Shown: positions 1 to 13,001 of the stretch, one piece after another
Position numbering within the stretch: position 1 is the stretch's first letter
Layout: every line of letters starts with the position of its first letter
Notes under the pieces: generated by a model
Databases searched by the model: none
The model's input: the letters and a program-made list of their open reading frames with translations, nothing else
What the model was told of the DNA's origin: nothing
DNA from: Aphrophora alni
Lineage: Eukaryota > Arthropoda > Insecta > Hemiptera > Aphrophoridae
Length of the DNA stretch: 64,000 nucleotides
Assembly (NCBI GenBank): GCA_963513935.1
Contig: OY740772.1
Coordinates: forward strand, 15,036,098-15,100,097
Direction of reading: 5' to 3'
Program-made: the position numbers and the translations under genes

Positions 1-921
1 CCTCATTTTTCCCCTACAGATGGTTTTTTTTTCACATAAACCAAACACATTTTTTTTATTATACAATCAAAAACACTAACTATTGAAAATTATAGAATGT
101 CGTTGTCCTGCAATACGGTGTTCTATACTATATATAAAAACTCAAATAGTGTAATCCAAAAAAGCGGAAACTACGCAAATTAAAGATGCACACAAAGCCC
201 GATTTTCATGCAGGTGAACTGCGGACACAGCTAATAAAATGTAAGTGGAATCTTCCACCTGAAAACTGCCACTGATTTATTGAAATCGGGAAATTCGTCA
301 CCGTACATACAAAATTATGACGTTTCGAGAGTATAAATCAACTCCCGTCGTCAAGTGATAAAAAATGTCAACATAGCCTAGATGGCTAAACACAAACGCG
401 ATCAAGTCATAGAGAACTACCAAGGAATAACAACACGAAGTTGTCACGAGAGTCTATACTGATCAACTAATCAAACAGGGTTGTGTGCCAACGGAATAGT
501 GATCAAACTGTTTATCAGGATGAACACCCTTCCCCCTCCCGCTTTCAATAGTTTAGCACGTGACCTAGTGACCACTAATTGCGGAAATTTAACCGAAAAA
601 ACTTGAACTTTCTCATCTTTTAGATTTATCACACGGTAAAAATACTTTCGAAACGGCGTGCATTAGTTTTACATACACAAATTATTCCAATTACCAAATA
701 AACTCAATAACATGAACAATGCAAACTTTAATAAAAACCACCTAGTTGTTATCGTACGCACACGCGCACACGCGAAATAACATAAATTGATTGCGAACAG
801 TTGCAACTCATTAAACCCACGTACCCAAGTATAGTTGCTTATCGCAAGTGTTTATTATCGTATCTTTAAATTTGCATAACACATAGCTAAGCCTAATTGA
901 AAATAAACATCCGCAGGCAAT

Positions 922-924
<3 letters not shown>
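1..924. other. Gene-free AT-rich stretch with one hammerhead-like motif
   Basis: No open reading frame or RNA gene is recognisable here. Apart from the hairpin-GAAAC motif at 320-357 (listed separately), I see only AT-rich unique-looking sequence. Confidence 0.5.
320..357 (-). repeat. Hairpin-GAAAC (hammerhead-like) motif, copy 1
   Basis: On the minus strand this reads CACTTGACGAC, arm GGGAGT, a short loop, arm ACTCTC, then GAAACGTC. The arms pair over six positions with one G-U wobble. The same layout recurs at 12963-13001 (minus) and 38260-38298 (plus). A CTGA-like box, a short stem and GAAA match the order of the hammerhead ribozyme core, but the first box has an extra T, and stems I and III are not evident. 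Confidence 0.45.

Positions 925-979
<55 letters not shown>
925..979. repeat. (TA)n microsatellite
   Basis: An uninterrupted AT dinucleotide run of about 55 bp. It yields a spurious YIYIYI reading frame on the minus strand, which is not a gene. Confidence 0.97.
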
Positions 980-980
<1 letters not shown>

Positions 981-2572
981 ACACAAGCAAGTCAATGCAG
1001 TTGTAAGATTTATCGTTAACCAGAGGCAAGTTTCTAGGTTATCTCCTAGGTTGATTCATAATGCAATCGTACGCTTTCTCTCTCTGCAACACTGATGGGA
1101 CAATTCAATGAGTGAAAACTAGACGGCAAATGTTGTTTCTTCGAAGCAAGTTGTAGAAAACAAGCCGATTAGCCATCATCATGTTACTAATCATTGAATT
1201 TATATCTACTAAACGTAAAATCAATGTACTTGCTCAGCCCTAACACACAATCTAATATAAACAGATCCTGTAAGTGTAACGTGTCTTTTAGGAAATATTA
1301 AATTCCATTAGATCAAGAGGTTTTATCCAGTAGAGGCAGTTGTTACACAGGTTTTCTAAACCTCGTAAAAGTGTATATCATTACTTTCTTCAAGTCGACT
1401 GACTTGGCCACGTAGATGTGTATACAGGGTGTCCAATTTTACCGAACCACTAATGAGGTCTCTGAAACTACATAATTTTCTTAAATAACCTAACCTAATC
1501 TAAACTATTGGGTTTACGAAATTTATCTCAAGAATAAAAAATTCTTAAAATGTTGTGTAGAATCCAAAAACACCATAAAATATAGGGAGTTCCGTAAGAA
1601 GTTATGAAGTTGATCGCCTTATTGGAAGATGGGGAACGAATTTCGAAATTCCAATTTACTATTTTTAATGTTTACTAAAAATTAACTGAATTCCTCCATT
1701 TAATGTTTGCTGTAAATTTTGTAGCTTCAGTTGTCACAAGGGACGCTTCGCATATTTGTCATCGTAGAGAGTGGTTTTTGGAAATATAGAATTGAAACCG
1801 GTTAATTTTTATACAATTTGGTGCGTTATAAGTTGGGTAACACACGAGATGTGACCGAAAATTGATTAAAATCACCACCATTTTGACATCTTCAAATCGA
1901 TTTTTCTGAATTTCAATAGGGTTCTACACGAGGATGGTTCTTATTTATTTTTTGTGGCTGTTATCCTTCCCAAGTACCAACGACGGTGGACGTAATCATT
2001 TCCCTAAGGCCATGAAAAGTGAAGATCAGTCAAAAATCGAAGGTAGAAATTGTAACCTAACCTTACAAATTTCGAAGGTAGAGACGGGATTACCTAACCT
2101 AACCTTACCAAACCTAACCTAACCTTACCAAACTTAACCTTATACTTCGTATACAGACTAAACTATTTTTTTCCAAATATAATAGTTCACTATCTCACAT
2201 ATAAGTAATGGAGAAACAAATCAATGTTTATGAGGATGCTTTTTCAGGTTAGAAGAATTCAACATGATTTTTGAAATAATGTATGCCTGTTTGACCGATT
2301 TTAATCAAATTTTGAATGTGAGCTTGTACAGAATTTTTAGATGGTTTTCGATCATTCAAAATTTCGGGAACTTTGTTTAAATGAGAAAAACACAAACTTT
2401 AACGACCACAAACCAAAAAACTTGTAGCCACTAACAACCCCAAAAAAAGACGTATTTGTATTTCCAAAAATGCCGATTCATGAGTTATAGGCGTAAAAGA
2501 CGTAATAAATCAAAATCGGCTCTACCGATTTAAATTTTAGTCTTAAGTGACGATTAATGACCGAAACCAGTG
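980..2572. other. Gene-free; dispersed repeats and AACCT runs
   Basis: Contains a copy of a dispersed repeat around 1340-1420 (related to 38855-38935 and 62600-62680) and a TATACAGGGTGT-type transposon terminus at about 1424. Short interrupted AACCT runs lie at 2055-2145 and end next to a TATACTTCGTATA near-palindrome. No credible coding region is seen. Confidence 0.5.
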
Positions 2573-2830
2573 TTTATAAACAAAAATGAATCCAACGTCA
2601 TTAAAAACTCAATTTTAACCTTGCGGTGAAGATCTTATTTAATGATAACTCTTTCAAAGACTGGGTTGCCCGAGCAATCTTGGTTGCGACTGGACTAACC
2701 GCGATCACAACCGGGTTTAAACAGTCCAAATCTTGATCAGTTGTGCAGACGGAACCCTGTGACGTAGCAGTAGTTTGGTAGTTGAGTATAGTGTCCAGTA
2801 GATCGACAGGTCTCGTGTCGAGTCCTCGCA

Positions 2831-2970
2831 ATGTATTTGGTTTTATTTATTTTAAGTTTAATTATCCAAATTAAATGTCAGGCTAAGTTTAAGGTAAATG
2901 GCGTTTCCGTAATTCTCGGAAAGGCCGATGAACCGTGTCGGACTGAAATAATTGTATTGTATTTCGGCAG
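2831..2970 (+). CDS. Candidate first exon of a secreted protein (signal peptide)
   Basis: An ATG at 2831 opens a short frame starting MYLVLFILSLIIQIKCQA. The hydrophobic core followed by a Cys-Gln-Ala motif looks like a secretory signal peptide, with likely cleavage after Ala-18. About 28 further residues follow (KFKVNGVSVILGKADEPCRT, then EIIVLYFG) before CAG|GTGATT at 2970/2971, a possible splice donor with a poor +5 position. Without splicing the frame stops almost at once. The surrounding 2640-2960 is somewhat richer in GC than the neighbourhood. I do not recognise the family and found no second exon. It could be chance, since AT-rich DNA easily yields hydrophobic N-termini. Confidence 0.3.
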
Positions 2971-3842
2971 GTGATTCAAAACAGGTCTTCGGCTTTCGAC
3001 CACCCATATACTGTTAACTTTATAATTAGTGAATTAAGTCCTCCAAATCAATTACTGTAGTTAACTAATTAAAAGCTGGTTATCCAAGAGTAGTGTTGGG
3101 TCATACCGGGATAAGGGAAGTAAGACCTTGTTGGGTGTGGGTAGCCCAAGTTAATCGCAACATAGGTTAGAAACATCTCCTGCAACAAGTTAGATTTGTC
3201 CTCCTTACGCTTTACAAATATCGTGTTAAGGGACTATCAACGCCAGTTTTTTTTTTTTTTTTTTCAAAAACATCGTCCGTAAATCATTTTTACTTTTCAA
3301 CTGCCAACTTAACGTTTTTGGTGACGCGTAGTATTGGTTTGTTTTTATCTGGTTTTGGTGATGTAGAAAGTTTGTGCAATGTTTTTGCACAGTTTCATAG
3401 TGACGTCTGACACAGTTTTACTACAACTAGAAGCTTATTCCCAACCTATTTTAAGAATACTCATTGCCTGTATATTCTTCAGCTATATTAAATGCACTTT
3501 AAAATGACCTTTCCAAAACTCTACAGAAACAACAAATAAACTACAGAAAGCAGTAAATAACATCAGCTGTTGGATCAATAAATAGGAGGGAAAACGTAAC
3601 CAAAACAAACCCATCCAATTAAATTCTCCAACAAGAAAATAGAACAATTCCTATATTTATAAATAGATTAACTGTTCCGTATTCAGTACTGTGGCATGTC
3701 ATTCGACATGACGCATGACGCTTCGATGGAAAGATGTGAAGAGTTCAGAACTCTTGTAGTGTTGTGGCAAAATTCAAATTCACAATGCATAATATAAATT
3801 GTTATATAGACAGGTCTCCAAAGTAGAGGCTTACTTGTAATG
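2971..3842. other. Gene-free stretch with a T-family repeat end
   Basis: A poly-T run lies near 3247-3264. The segment at 3296-3420 ends in the conserved AAAGTTTGTGCAATG element, which also occurs at 50140, 53120 and 57362 (and inverted at 14535). No coding sequence is seen. Confidence 0.5.
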
Positions 3843-3930
3843 AGTACGGTCTGGCAATAACGAGATATCCTAATTGGATCTACACCCTTTCTTCATCTAG
3901 TCTAGGGTTAGATCCCTCTCTTTCATCTTC
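3843..3930 (-). repeat. Partial copy of the dispersed ~160-bp repeat, leading into the satellite
   Basis: Contains GAGTACGGTCTGGCAAT, then GGATCTACACCCTTT and CATCTAGTCTAGGGTTAGAT. These match, in reverse complement, the right half of the repeat copies at 5708-5870, 20168-20316 and 55801-55945. It runs without a break into the tandem array, so it appears to be the parent copy. Confidence 0.6.
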
Positions 3931-5419
3931 TTAACTAGTTGGATCTGCGTTTTTATCATCTAGTCTAGGGTTAGATCAATCTCATTTTTCCTAGATGAGC
4001 TGATCTAAACTTTTCTTTAGTCTAGTCTTGGCTTAGATCCCTCTCTTTCATCTTTCCTAACTAGTTGGATCTGCGTTTTTATCATCTAGTCTAGGGTTAG
4101 ATCAATCTCATTTTTCCTAGATGAGCTGATCTAAACTTTTCTTTAGTCTAGTCTTGGCTTAGATCCCTCTCTTTCATCTTTCCTAACTAGTTGGATCTGC
4201 GTTTTTATCATCTAGTCTAGGGTTAGATCAAACTCATTTTTCCTAGATGAGCTGATCTAAACTTTTCTTTAGTCTAGTCTTGGCTTAGATCCCTCTCTTT
4301 CATCTTTCCTAACTAGTTGGATCTGCGTTTTTATCATCTAGTCTAGGGTTAGATCAAACTCATTTTTCCTAGATGAGCTGATCTAAACTTTTCTTTAGTC
4401 TAGTCTTGGCTTAGATCCCTCTCTTTCATCTTTCCTAACTAGTTGGATCTGCGTTTTTATCATCTAGTCTAGGGTTAGATCAATCTCATTTTTCCTAGAT
4501 GAGCTGATCTAAACTTTTCTTTAGTCTAGTCTTGGCTTAGATCCCTCTCTTTCATCTTTCCTAACTAGTTGGATCTGCGTTTTTATCATCTAGTCTAGGG
4601 TTAGATCAATCTCATTTTTCCTAGATGAGCTGATCTAAACTTTTCTTTAGTCTAGTCTTGGCTTAGATCCCTCTCTTTCATCTTTCCTAACTAGTTGGAT
4701 CTGCGTTTTTATCATCTAGTCTAGGGTTAGATCAATCTCATTTTTCCTAGATGAGCTGATCTAAACTTTTCTTTAGTCTAGTCTTGGCTTAGATCCCTCT
4801 CTTTCATCTTTCCTAACTAGTTGGATCTGCGTTTTTATCATCTAGTCTAGGGTTAGATCAATCTCATTTTTCCTAGATGAGCTGATCTAAACTTTTCTTT
4901 AGACTAGTCTTGGGTTAGATCCCTCTCTTTCATCTTTCCTAACTAGTTGGATCTGCGTTTTTATCATCTAGTCTAGGGTTAGATCAATCTCATTTTTCCT
5001 AGATGAGCTGATCTAAACTTTTCTTTAGTCTAGTCTTGGCTTAGATCCCTCTCTTTCATCTTTCCTAACTAGTTGGATCTGCGTTTTTATCATCTAGTCT
5101 AGGGTTAGATCAATCTCATTTTTCCTAGATGAGCTGATCTAAACTTTTCTTTAGTCTAGTCTTGGGTTAGATCCCTCTCTTTCATCTTACCTATCTAGCT
5201 GGATCTACATTTTCCTTAATCTAGTCTTAGCTTATATCCTCTCTTTCATCTTTCCTAACTAGCTGGATCTGCGTTTTTGTTCATCTAGTCTAGGGTTAGA
5301 TCAACATCTTTCCTGGATGAGCTGATTTACACTTTTCTTCATCTAGTCTTGGTTTAGATCCCTCTCTTTCATCTTTCGTAACTAGCTGGATCTACATTTT
5401 CCTTCATCTAGTCTTGGTT
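3876..5419. repeat. Tandem array of 126-bp units (higher-order dimer of ~63-bp monomers)
   Basis: The landmark GGATCTGCG recurs at 3941, 4067, 4193, 4319, 4445, 4571, 4697, 4823, 4949 and 5075, exactly every 126 bp. Units are nearly identical, differing at single bases such as CAATCTC versus CAAACTC. Each unit splits into two diverged ~63-bp halves (…AACTAGTTGGATCTGCG… and …GATGAGCTGATCTAAAC…), so this is a two-monomer higher-order repeat. The last units (about 5185-5419) are more diverged, as expected at array edges. The monomer matches the middle of the dispersed ~160-bp repeat found elsewhere in the window. Confidence 0.95.
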
Positions 5420-5707
5420 TATTTCTTGTTAAAAGAGACAACTTTTGTATCTTGTATATTTGTTTGTAAAATTAACGGTTTTCAAGATATTCGTTCGAAA
5501 ACTTTAAACGGCCGTCATTTTGAAAATATAATGCGGGTAAACGGGGAACTAAACGTTTACGGAAAGTTTTTCTTTATTTTCACTCAAGAAATCACCCTTC
5601 GAAATTCAGGAACATATATTTTTCTTGTTGTTGTTTAAAGGCAAAAACCGTTTCAAACATCATGGCCTTATAAAAAATAATAAATAAGAAAATAAAATAA
5701 AAGAAAA

Positions 5708-5870
5708 ACCCCTAACCCTCGAATACTTTAATAGCATCATGATCGGAAGAGGTCAAGAGTTGGTCAAGACAGATCTGATAGAAAAGTTGAAAGAGAGGGA
5801 TCTAATCCAAGACTATATAAAAAGGTGTAGATCCAGCTAGGTCCCCTCGGGATTACCACGCCTGTAGTCG
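5708..5870 (+). repeat. Dispersed ~160-bp repeat (satellite parent family), full copy
   Basis: Runs from CCCTAACCCTCGAATACT through GTTGAAAGAGAGGGATCT to GTAGATCCAGCTAGG and a GGGATTACCA end. It aligns along its length with 20168-20316, 55801-55945 and 60745-60888, and in reverse with 57834-57972. No coding potential or terminal inverted repeats are seen. Class unknown. Confidence 0.75.
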
Positions 5871-8440
5871 TTATAGATAAGCCCTTGAGAGCCCTCTACG
5901 TTTTGTTTCGGTACTTAAGGGCTACATTTAAGCAAAATTTGATCAAAACCGTTAGAGCGTAAGTGTTTTTCATTTAAGTGTGTGCCTACAAATTTTGAGT
6001 TATAGAAATAAAAATTATTATCGACCCGATATGGCCAAAATATGCCCACATACTAAATTTGATTAAAATCGGTCCACTTGTTTTTGCTATTGGACACGTC
6101 ACAGAAAACAGACATCTGATATCACTCCCAAACCAATTTTTTTAGACTCGGAGTTTTTCGAAACTGGTATTTTCTCAAAAAACATCAATTTTTTGACCCA
6201 CCATTCAACTTTCTCTATAGTTTATGTTACATTTTAAAAATAGGCATGTTCTAAAATTTTTCCCAAGTCATTAAAAGTTTCCATTAATTATAAATGAAAG
6301 AATATCCAACAACAATAGATCCTAACGTGTATTGATCCACTGTATGTTATCAAGACATGCTCTTATGAATGTTATCAATTAGGGCAACATTACACAATTG
6401 ATTTAATTGTAGGCAACTTGTAGATTAATAACTGGATGTCTAATCCGTTATCACAACGAGACTGAAAGCCTTCAATATGTAATCACAAAGTGTGAGGTAT
6501 CAATAGTTCAACGTCTCACTGGATCGACAGATTGAGGGAAATTCGGGAATTACCATCCCTGCGGGTGCAAGCCTGGAAGCCAGTAGGGGTAAATTAGATC
6601 AGTGGAAGTATAATTCCCCGGCACTTACAGACAACTAGCCGTTCTAAAAACATTTACCAGCGTCTTCGTTCTGATCGGTCCTACCGAGGTATTTATTTCA
6701 AGTACGGTTTGAACCTTGAAGTTAATAAATTCTAACGTATTATTCGTATAATCCGAACTATAACCATATTAAACTGTCTGATTTCATTAAATCCAATTCA
6801 ACCCGTTTAGACTAACGGTCTAGAACTGTTAGGTTATGTTTTCGTGGACACGGTCGAACTGGGCCCACGGTCAAAACATTCCTAGGCGGATTGTCAGTCG
6901 GGCAACATTTATCATTAGTTAGGGTGATCGGGAAACATTAGTTTTTTTAAGTGATCAAACATTGTTACAAATCAGATTGTAACCTAACCTAACCAAACAT
7001 CTATTTTAGATGTTTGAATGTATTTAAAACTAAAGTGGATGCGAGCATTCCATTTTGTAGGTCATGATTGTAGAGGTATGGGCCCAATTCGACACTGCCT
7101 CCGAACTGACCATGGGCCCAATTCAACCGTCGTTTTTACGACCCTAACAGACCGTGGGCCCAATTCGACATCATCCGTTTTCGTATACTTATATTGAATA
7201 AAAGAAATTATTTATTACCAGTTCCTCTCGCAGGGAACCGCGTTGTCGATCAAGTGATCTGTCGATATAGTGATTTGTCGATTGTTTCAGCCGGCTCGAT
7301 ACAAATCCTATAAAGATAAAATGAAAGAATAAAATCTATATGTTTCTATAAAGAAAATATTCATGTCTAATTACTTCGAGATCTAAAAAGTGGTTTTCCG
7401 AATTACGTTATCTATAGCTTGTGCCGTGCTTTACAGTTCAAACCAGTAGACTGTTTTTGGTTAAATTTTCCTATTTTCGATCACACTAAATTTAGAGGTA
7501 TCTGCCATACAAAGAAACACAAAATTCCGAAACATAAAATTTTGGTCAAGTGTAGTCTCTAAATACCCAAACTAAACGTAATGGTAGTCATATTTTCAAA
7601 AATTTAAATGTTAAGTTAGCGGTAATAAAACAAAAATCGCCCATGGTACTGTATAAACGACACAATTTTTCAAAATTAACTCTACCAATTTTGATTAATT
7701 TTAGTAAAATATGCAGATTGACCCAAATCCGTCTATAAAATCGCAATGTAAAAATCATTTCTCTTCTAGAATAATTGACAAAAAACAAAAACTAACCTTG
7801 ATCGCTGTCATTAAAAGTTCGAACCCAAAGAACTTTAGTGAGTACGGGATTGGCAATCCCACAGGAGCCTAGCTGGATTTGTAAGCCTACGTATTATTGT
7901 ACTACAAAATACAATTTTTTTGATATCAGTTATCACATATTATTGGGTGTGTTGATAACTTAGTTGTTCTGGTATAGGGAGATTGAAGCTAAAAATTTGA
8001 AAAATAAAAAAAAAATAAAAATCTAGGTGTTGTAGACAATTATCAAGAATTAATTTTTTCAGTCGACGACTCGATTTTATATTTTACGCTATAGAAAGAA
8101 TAAAACTTTTTTTTGTTTGTCGGTAAAAAAGATAAACATTTTACCTCTTGTAAATATTTTTGTAAAATTAACGGTTTTTCACATATCCGACGTTTAAAAA
8201 GATAGAAAATCGGTTGATTATTTTTCTTAAATTGGGTCTTTATAACACTAAGTAGGATCAAAAATTCCAACTCCATATTATTTACCGTTAAAAAGACATG
8301 ATTTTTTTTTTTTAGTTAAAAACACAAAATGGGGAATAGATAAAAAAAAATAAGCATTTTAGGAAATATATTTATATAAACTTTTTCATTGGTTTTGATG
8401 TGAAGAATAACCTCCTAAAATTTTGAAACGATTTTTGGAA

Positions 8441-8447
<7 letters not shown>
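5871..8447. other. Gene-free; T-family dispersed repeat copies
   Basis: 5930-6180 and 7440-7830 carry modules of a reiterated repeat, recognisable by AAATTTGATTAAAATCGGT, CTCAAAATCGG and TCAAGTGTAGTCTCTAA. Reading frames here are short and not conserved between copies. A fragment of the ~160-bp repeat lies at 7838-7872. Confidence 0.5.

Positions 8448-8477
<30 letters not shown>
8448..8477. repeat. (TA)n microsatellite
   Basis: A 30-bp AT dinucleotide run directly after GGAACATTCTGTA. That sequence resembles the CACCCTGTATA transposon terminus seen at 43303. Confidence 0.9.
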
Positions 8478-8481
<4 letters not shown>

Positions 8482-8679
8482 TTTCTTCAGATTTAAACAT
8501 TTCGATTTTCACTTTAAACTGACAACTACCGAAGATTATTAATTACGATTTTTGGTAACTTTGAATAATTTTCATTATTGTTGAGACCGATGGTTCTTGG
8601 TGGAATTCCATGTTTAAAGATAATAAAACACAATTTTTTATTTTGTAATATCCACTTTTAATTAGTCTAGCCGACCAAT

Positions 8680-8706
8680 GGTTTCGCCTGCTAAGGCATT
8701 GACGAG
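8680..8706 (-). repeat. Hairpin-GAAAC (hammerhead-like) motif, copy 2
   Basis: On the minus strand it reads TCGTCAAT, then GCCT-TAGC-AGGC (a 4-bp stem with 4-nt loop), then GAAACC. It lies within a repeat continuing GGTCGGCTAGACTAATT. A near-perfect 14-bp-arm palindrome (ACAGACTGAAGTTTCTTCAG core) lies next to it at about 8713-8744. Confidence 0.4.
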
Positions 8707-9215
8707 GCTGTATTACAGACTGAAGTTTCTTCAGTTTGTAATACAACTTTGAATAGTTTAGGAGAAGGGTGAGTGAAAAACATTGTGCAATGTTCTTGCA
8801 ACGTTTAACCAATAAACTTCTTACCATTTTATAATAAACAGTTTAACTTCGTCAAATATAATAACTCTTATAATAAAACTGATCTCAGGTTATTAATCAA
8901 AATTTTAACTAGCCAAATAGAGAAAGCGAAACCGCCAATTATGGCAGTAGTTTTGGTTGATATAATTGGCAGTTGTTTTTATAGGTTTCAACGTCACAGT
9001 GGTGTGGTATTTGCTGAGTATTTCTTACTATTTCCTGCCCTATCTAACTGATAAGTCAGCAATGTCTAACTTTCCATTGGACCGCCAACTTGGAACGACA
9101 GTTACATTTTATAAACAACGCGACGTAAAAGAAACTCTTTAAAACACTATCCCCTCTAGTTTTCATAAACGAAGTTGTCCGTATAACTTAGCTGATCATT
9201 ACAAAGACATTTTGT

Positions 9216-9772
9216 AAACTAGAGGTCTCTAAGTTCATCTCACCCAACATAGCGACCAATTGAATTGTGAATTTTACGTTAATAAATTACACCGGAAATG
9301 TTACGAAATGTACAACAATCTTTTGAGTCCAGAATCTATTTCTGCCAAAAAGTAAATGGTAGCCATTTCGAGAACTTAATCTGAGCTAAAAAAAACAAGG
9401 TAAGGCTCTTTACCATCATTTTACCAACATGGAGCAATTTGTAATGTATTAAAAACAACCGGAGTTTGTAGGTTAACATTCACAATTCGATTGGTCGCTA
9501 TGTTGGATAAGATGAACTTAGAGACCTCTAGTTTGCGCCATTATTTTTATTTTTCAAAGGCCTTTAAAATGAGGTATCGCTCAATAGGGGTTGCTATTTA
9601 AAATTCTTGACTTACCCACAAACTACCCCATTTTGGGGGTAAGGGTTGAAAATTTTGATACTTCAAAAAACTCCTCCTTTGGTTATCTAAACTCTCTCCA
9701 AAGTAAATCTGTCTATTTCCATTAATAAAAAAATAATAGGGGGGGTGAGACTTTTGGGACACATAGTATTAA
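9216..9772 (+). mobile_element. Rearranged copy of a non-autonomous DNA transposon (family of 52366-52908)
   Basis: The right part (9470-9772) matches 52630-52908 closely, including the GGGGGGGTGAGACTTTTGG terminal region. The central block (about 9275-9478) is in the opposite orientation relative to the 52-kb copy. It is bracketed by ~57-bp inverted repeats at 9218-9275 and 9478-9535 (AACTAGAGGTCTCTAAGTTC and its complement). The left CTGTGCCCC terminus is missing. No transposase is encoded. Confidence 0.8.
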
Positions 9773-11539
<1,767 letters not shown>

Positions 11540-12121
11540 CAATACTGTACACGAAATCTTCGTATTTCAATAAAATTTGAACTAATATAACACAGTCGAT
11601 TTTGAAAAGTTGCGTCTCTTATAATTTTTTTGTTTTTATCAAAAACTCACGGTAAAGTACAGCATCCTCAAGGTAGGAATGTGTCTGGGGAGTGGGGTGG
11701 AGAAGAAAAGAGGAGTCCCCACACTTTGTTTATTGCGTTTACTTTCAGCGGTACAACCCCAATAAAAAAAATAGACTTCAAATACTTCTGTGTAAACGCG
11801 TACCCTACTTTCGTTTCTTTTATCGGTGTAAATAGGAATAAAACGTTTACAAAAGTCTGTCACGAAGTTGTAACTTTAGGAATTAAATGTAGCTAAGCAG
11901 TAATTAGTGAACCTAGTTTTCTTGGAATGGGTTGTACCGAGGGAAGTAAGTAGAAGGGAGGACACGCCCCTTACACCAGACACAATCCTAGTCTGAGGCT
12001 ACTGTACGCCCACAATAATAAATTTGATTAAAATCAGTCCACGCGTTTGTGCTGTAAAGCATTGCACACACGACAGACAGACATCATTCCATAACTTTCT
12101 CTATACTCGATATATGTGAAG

Positions 12122-12213
12122 AGCGGCGTAGCTCAACTGACAGAGCGCGAGCTTATCTCGCTGCAGTTCAAAGCGAGTGAAGGTTACGCAAGTTCGAGCC
12201 CACGTGGTGGCGT
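12122..12213 (+). other. tRNA-like sequence (possible SINE head or degenerate tRNA)
   Basis: Contains an A-box-like GTAGCTCAACTGACAGAGC, where GCTC and GAGC can form a D stem, and a B-box-like AAGTTCGAGCCC 3' of it. A GCGAG…CTCGC stem sits where an anticodon arm would be. The distance between boxes is longer than in an ordinary tRNA, the acceptor ends pair poorly and the T stem is broken, so this is unlikely to be a functional tRNA. A T-rich run follows at 12214-12220. It directly follows a T-family repeat end (…CTATACTCGATATATGTGA). Confidence 0.45.
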
Positions 12214-12576
12214 TGTTTTTTTCTGTGCGTTTCCACTCCTCCGTTGTCATTGGACGTCCTTTGTAGAGGTCCTACGTCTTCCCAAGGAATTAAAGGATAA
12301 ATGTTTCAATAGTCTAAAGGGTCAAAAGAACCTTAGCACTGCCCTGTACAACTTCCCAGAATGGCAGGCCAATTTTGTAGATTTTGTAATCATTTTATAA
12401 AAAATTCACCAAAAATAGTTTATTTTATCCCAAATTCAAATTGTAATATACCATTTTTCACAGAAATCTGCATAGAATTCATCTATCTAATAAAAAAATG
12501 TTAAATATACAAATTTTGTAGTTAGTATGTCAAGAATCCAAAAAAAATGTAGCCAAAACGCCACTAAAACGGATAT

Positions 12577-12790
12577 ATACAGGGTGTTGCAACACTGTAT
12601 TTCCAAACTTAAGGAGGTAGTTTCCAAACACACAAAACTAAGTTTAAAACGTTCCTATGCAAATTGCCTAGTTCCCAGATATCCGCCATTTTGTTTTTTC
12701 ACAAAATATTTTTTCATCTCCAGAACGGTTTGACAGATTGGAATTGAAACTTGGCATGGTACCTAATAAGGTAAAGAACTATTTTGAAAA
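12577..12790 (+). mobile_element. Terminus of a TATACAGGGTGTT-type element
   Basis: TATACAGGGTGTTGCAACAC at 12575 is one of several termini in this window starting TA-CAGGGTGT, and a CCGCCATTTTG module follows at about 12688. The partner terminus was not located, so the extent is approximate. Confidence 0.35.
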
Positions 12791-12962
12791 AATATAACCA
12801 ACCTAATCCAACAACTCGCTTCGTATCGGCCAAGTCGAGCGCCACTTACTGGTAAGGCGTTTAGACGTAAAATAAAAACAATATTTACATAAACAAACAA
12901 AAATTGTAATAAATGTACTTTAATTGGTCATTTACTATCATTTGTATATATAAAAACTTTAG

Positions 12963-13001
12963 ACGTTTCGAGAGTATAAAATCCACTCTCGTTATCAAGT
13001 G
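12963..13001 (-). repeat. Hairpin-GAAAC (hammerhead-like) motif, copy 3
   Basis: The minus strand reads CACTTGATAAC, arm GAGAGT, loop, arm ACTCTC (perfect 6-bp stem), then GAAACGTC. This is the cleanest stem among the copies of this subtype. Confidence 0.5.

Noticed and set aside
811..1029. 72-codon minus-strand frame with a long YIYIYI run
   Set aside because: Produced by the (TA)n microsatellite; the same artefact occurs at 11317-11580, 26111-26299, 26148-26336 and 39717-39965.
2601..2831. 76-codon minus-strand frame with fairly balanced codons
   Set aside because: No recognisable family. It abuts the signal-peptide candidate on the other strand and could be its promoter or leader region read backwards.
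3876..5419. CRISPR-like regular spacing
   Set aside because: The whole 126-bp unit is repeated with no unique spacers, and the genome is eukaryotic. It is a satellite.
8543..8827. 94-codon minus-strand frame
   Set aside because: Lies over the hairpin-GAAAC repeat and a palindrome; no protein similarity, so a repeat-derived frame.
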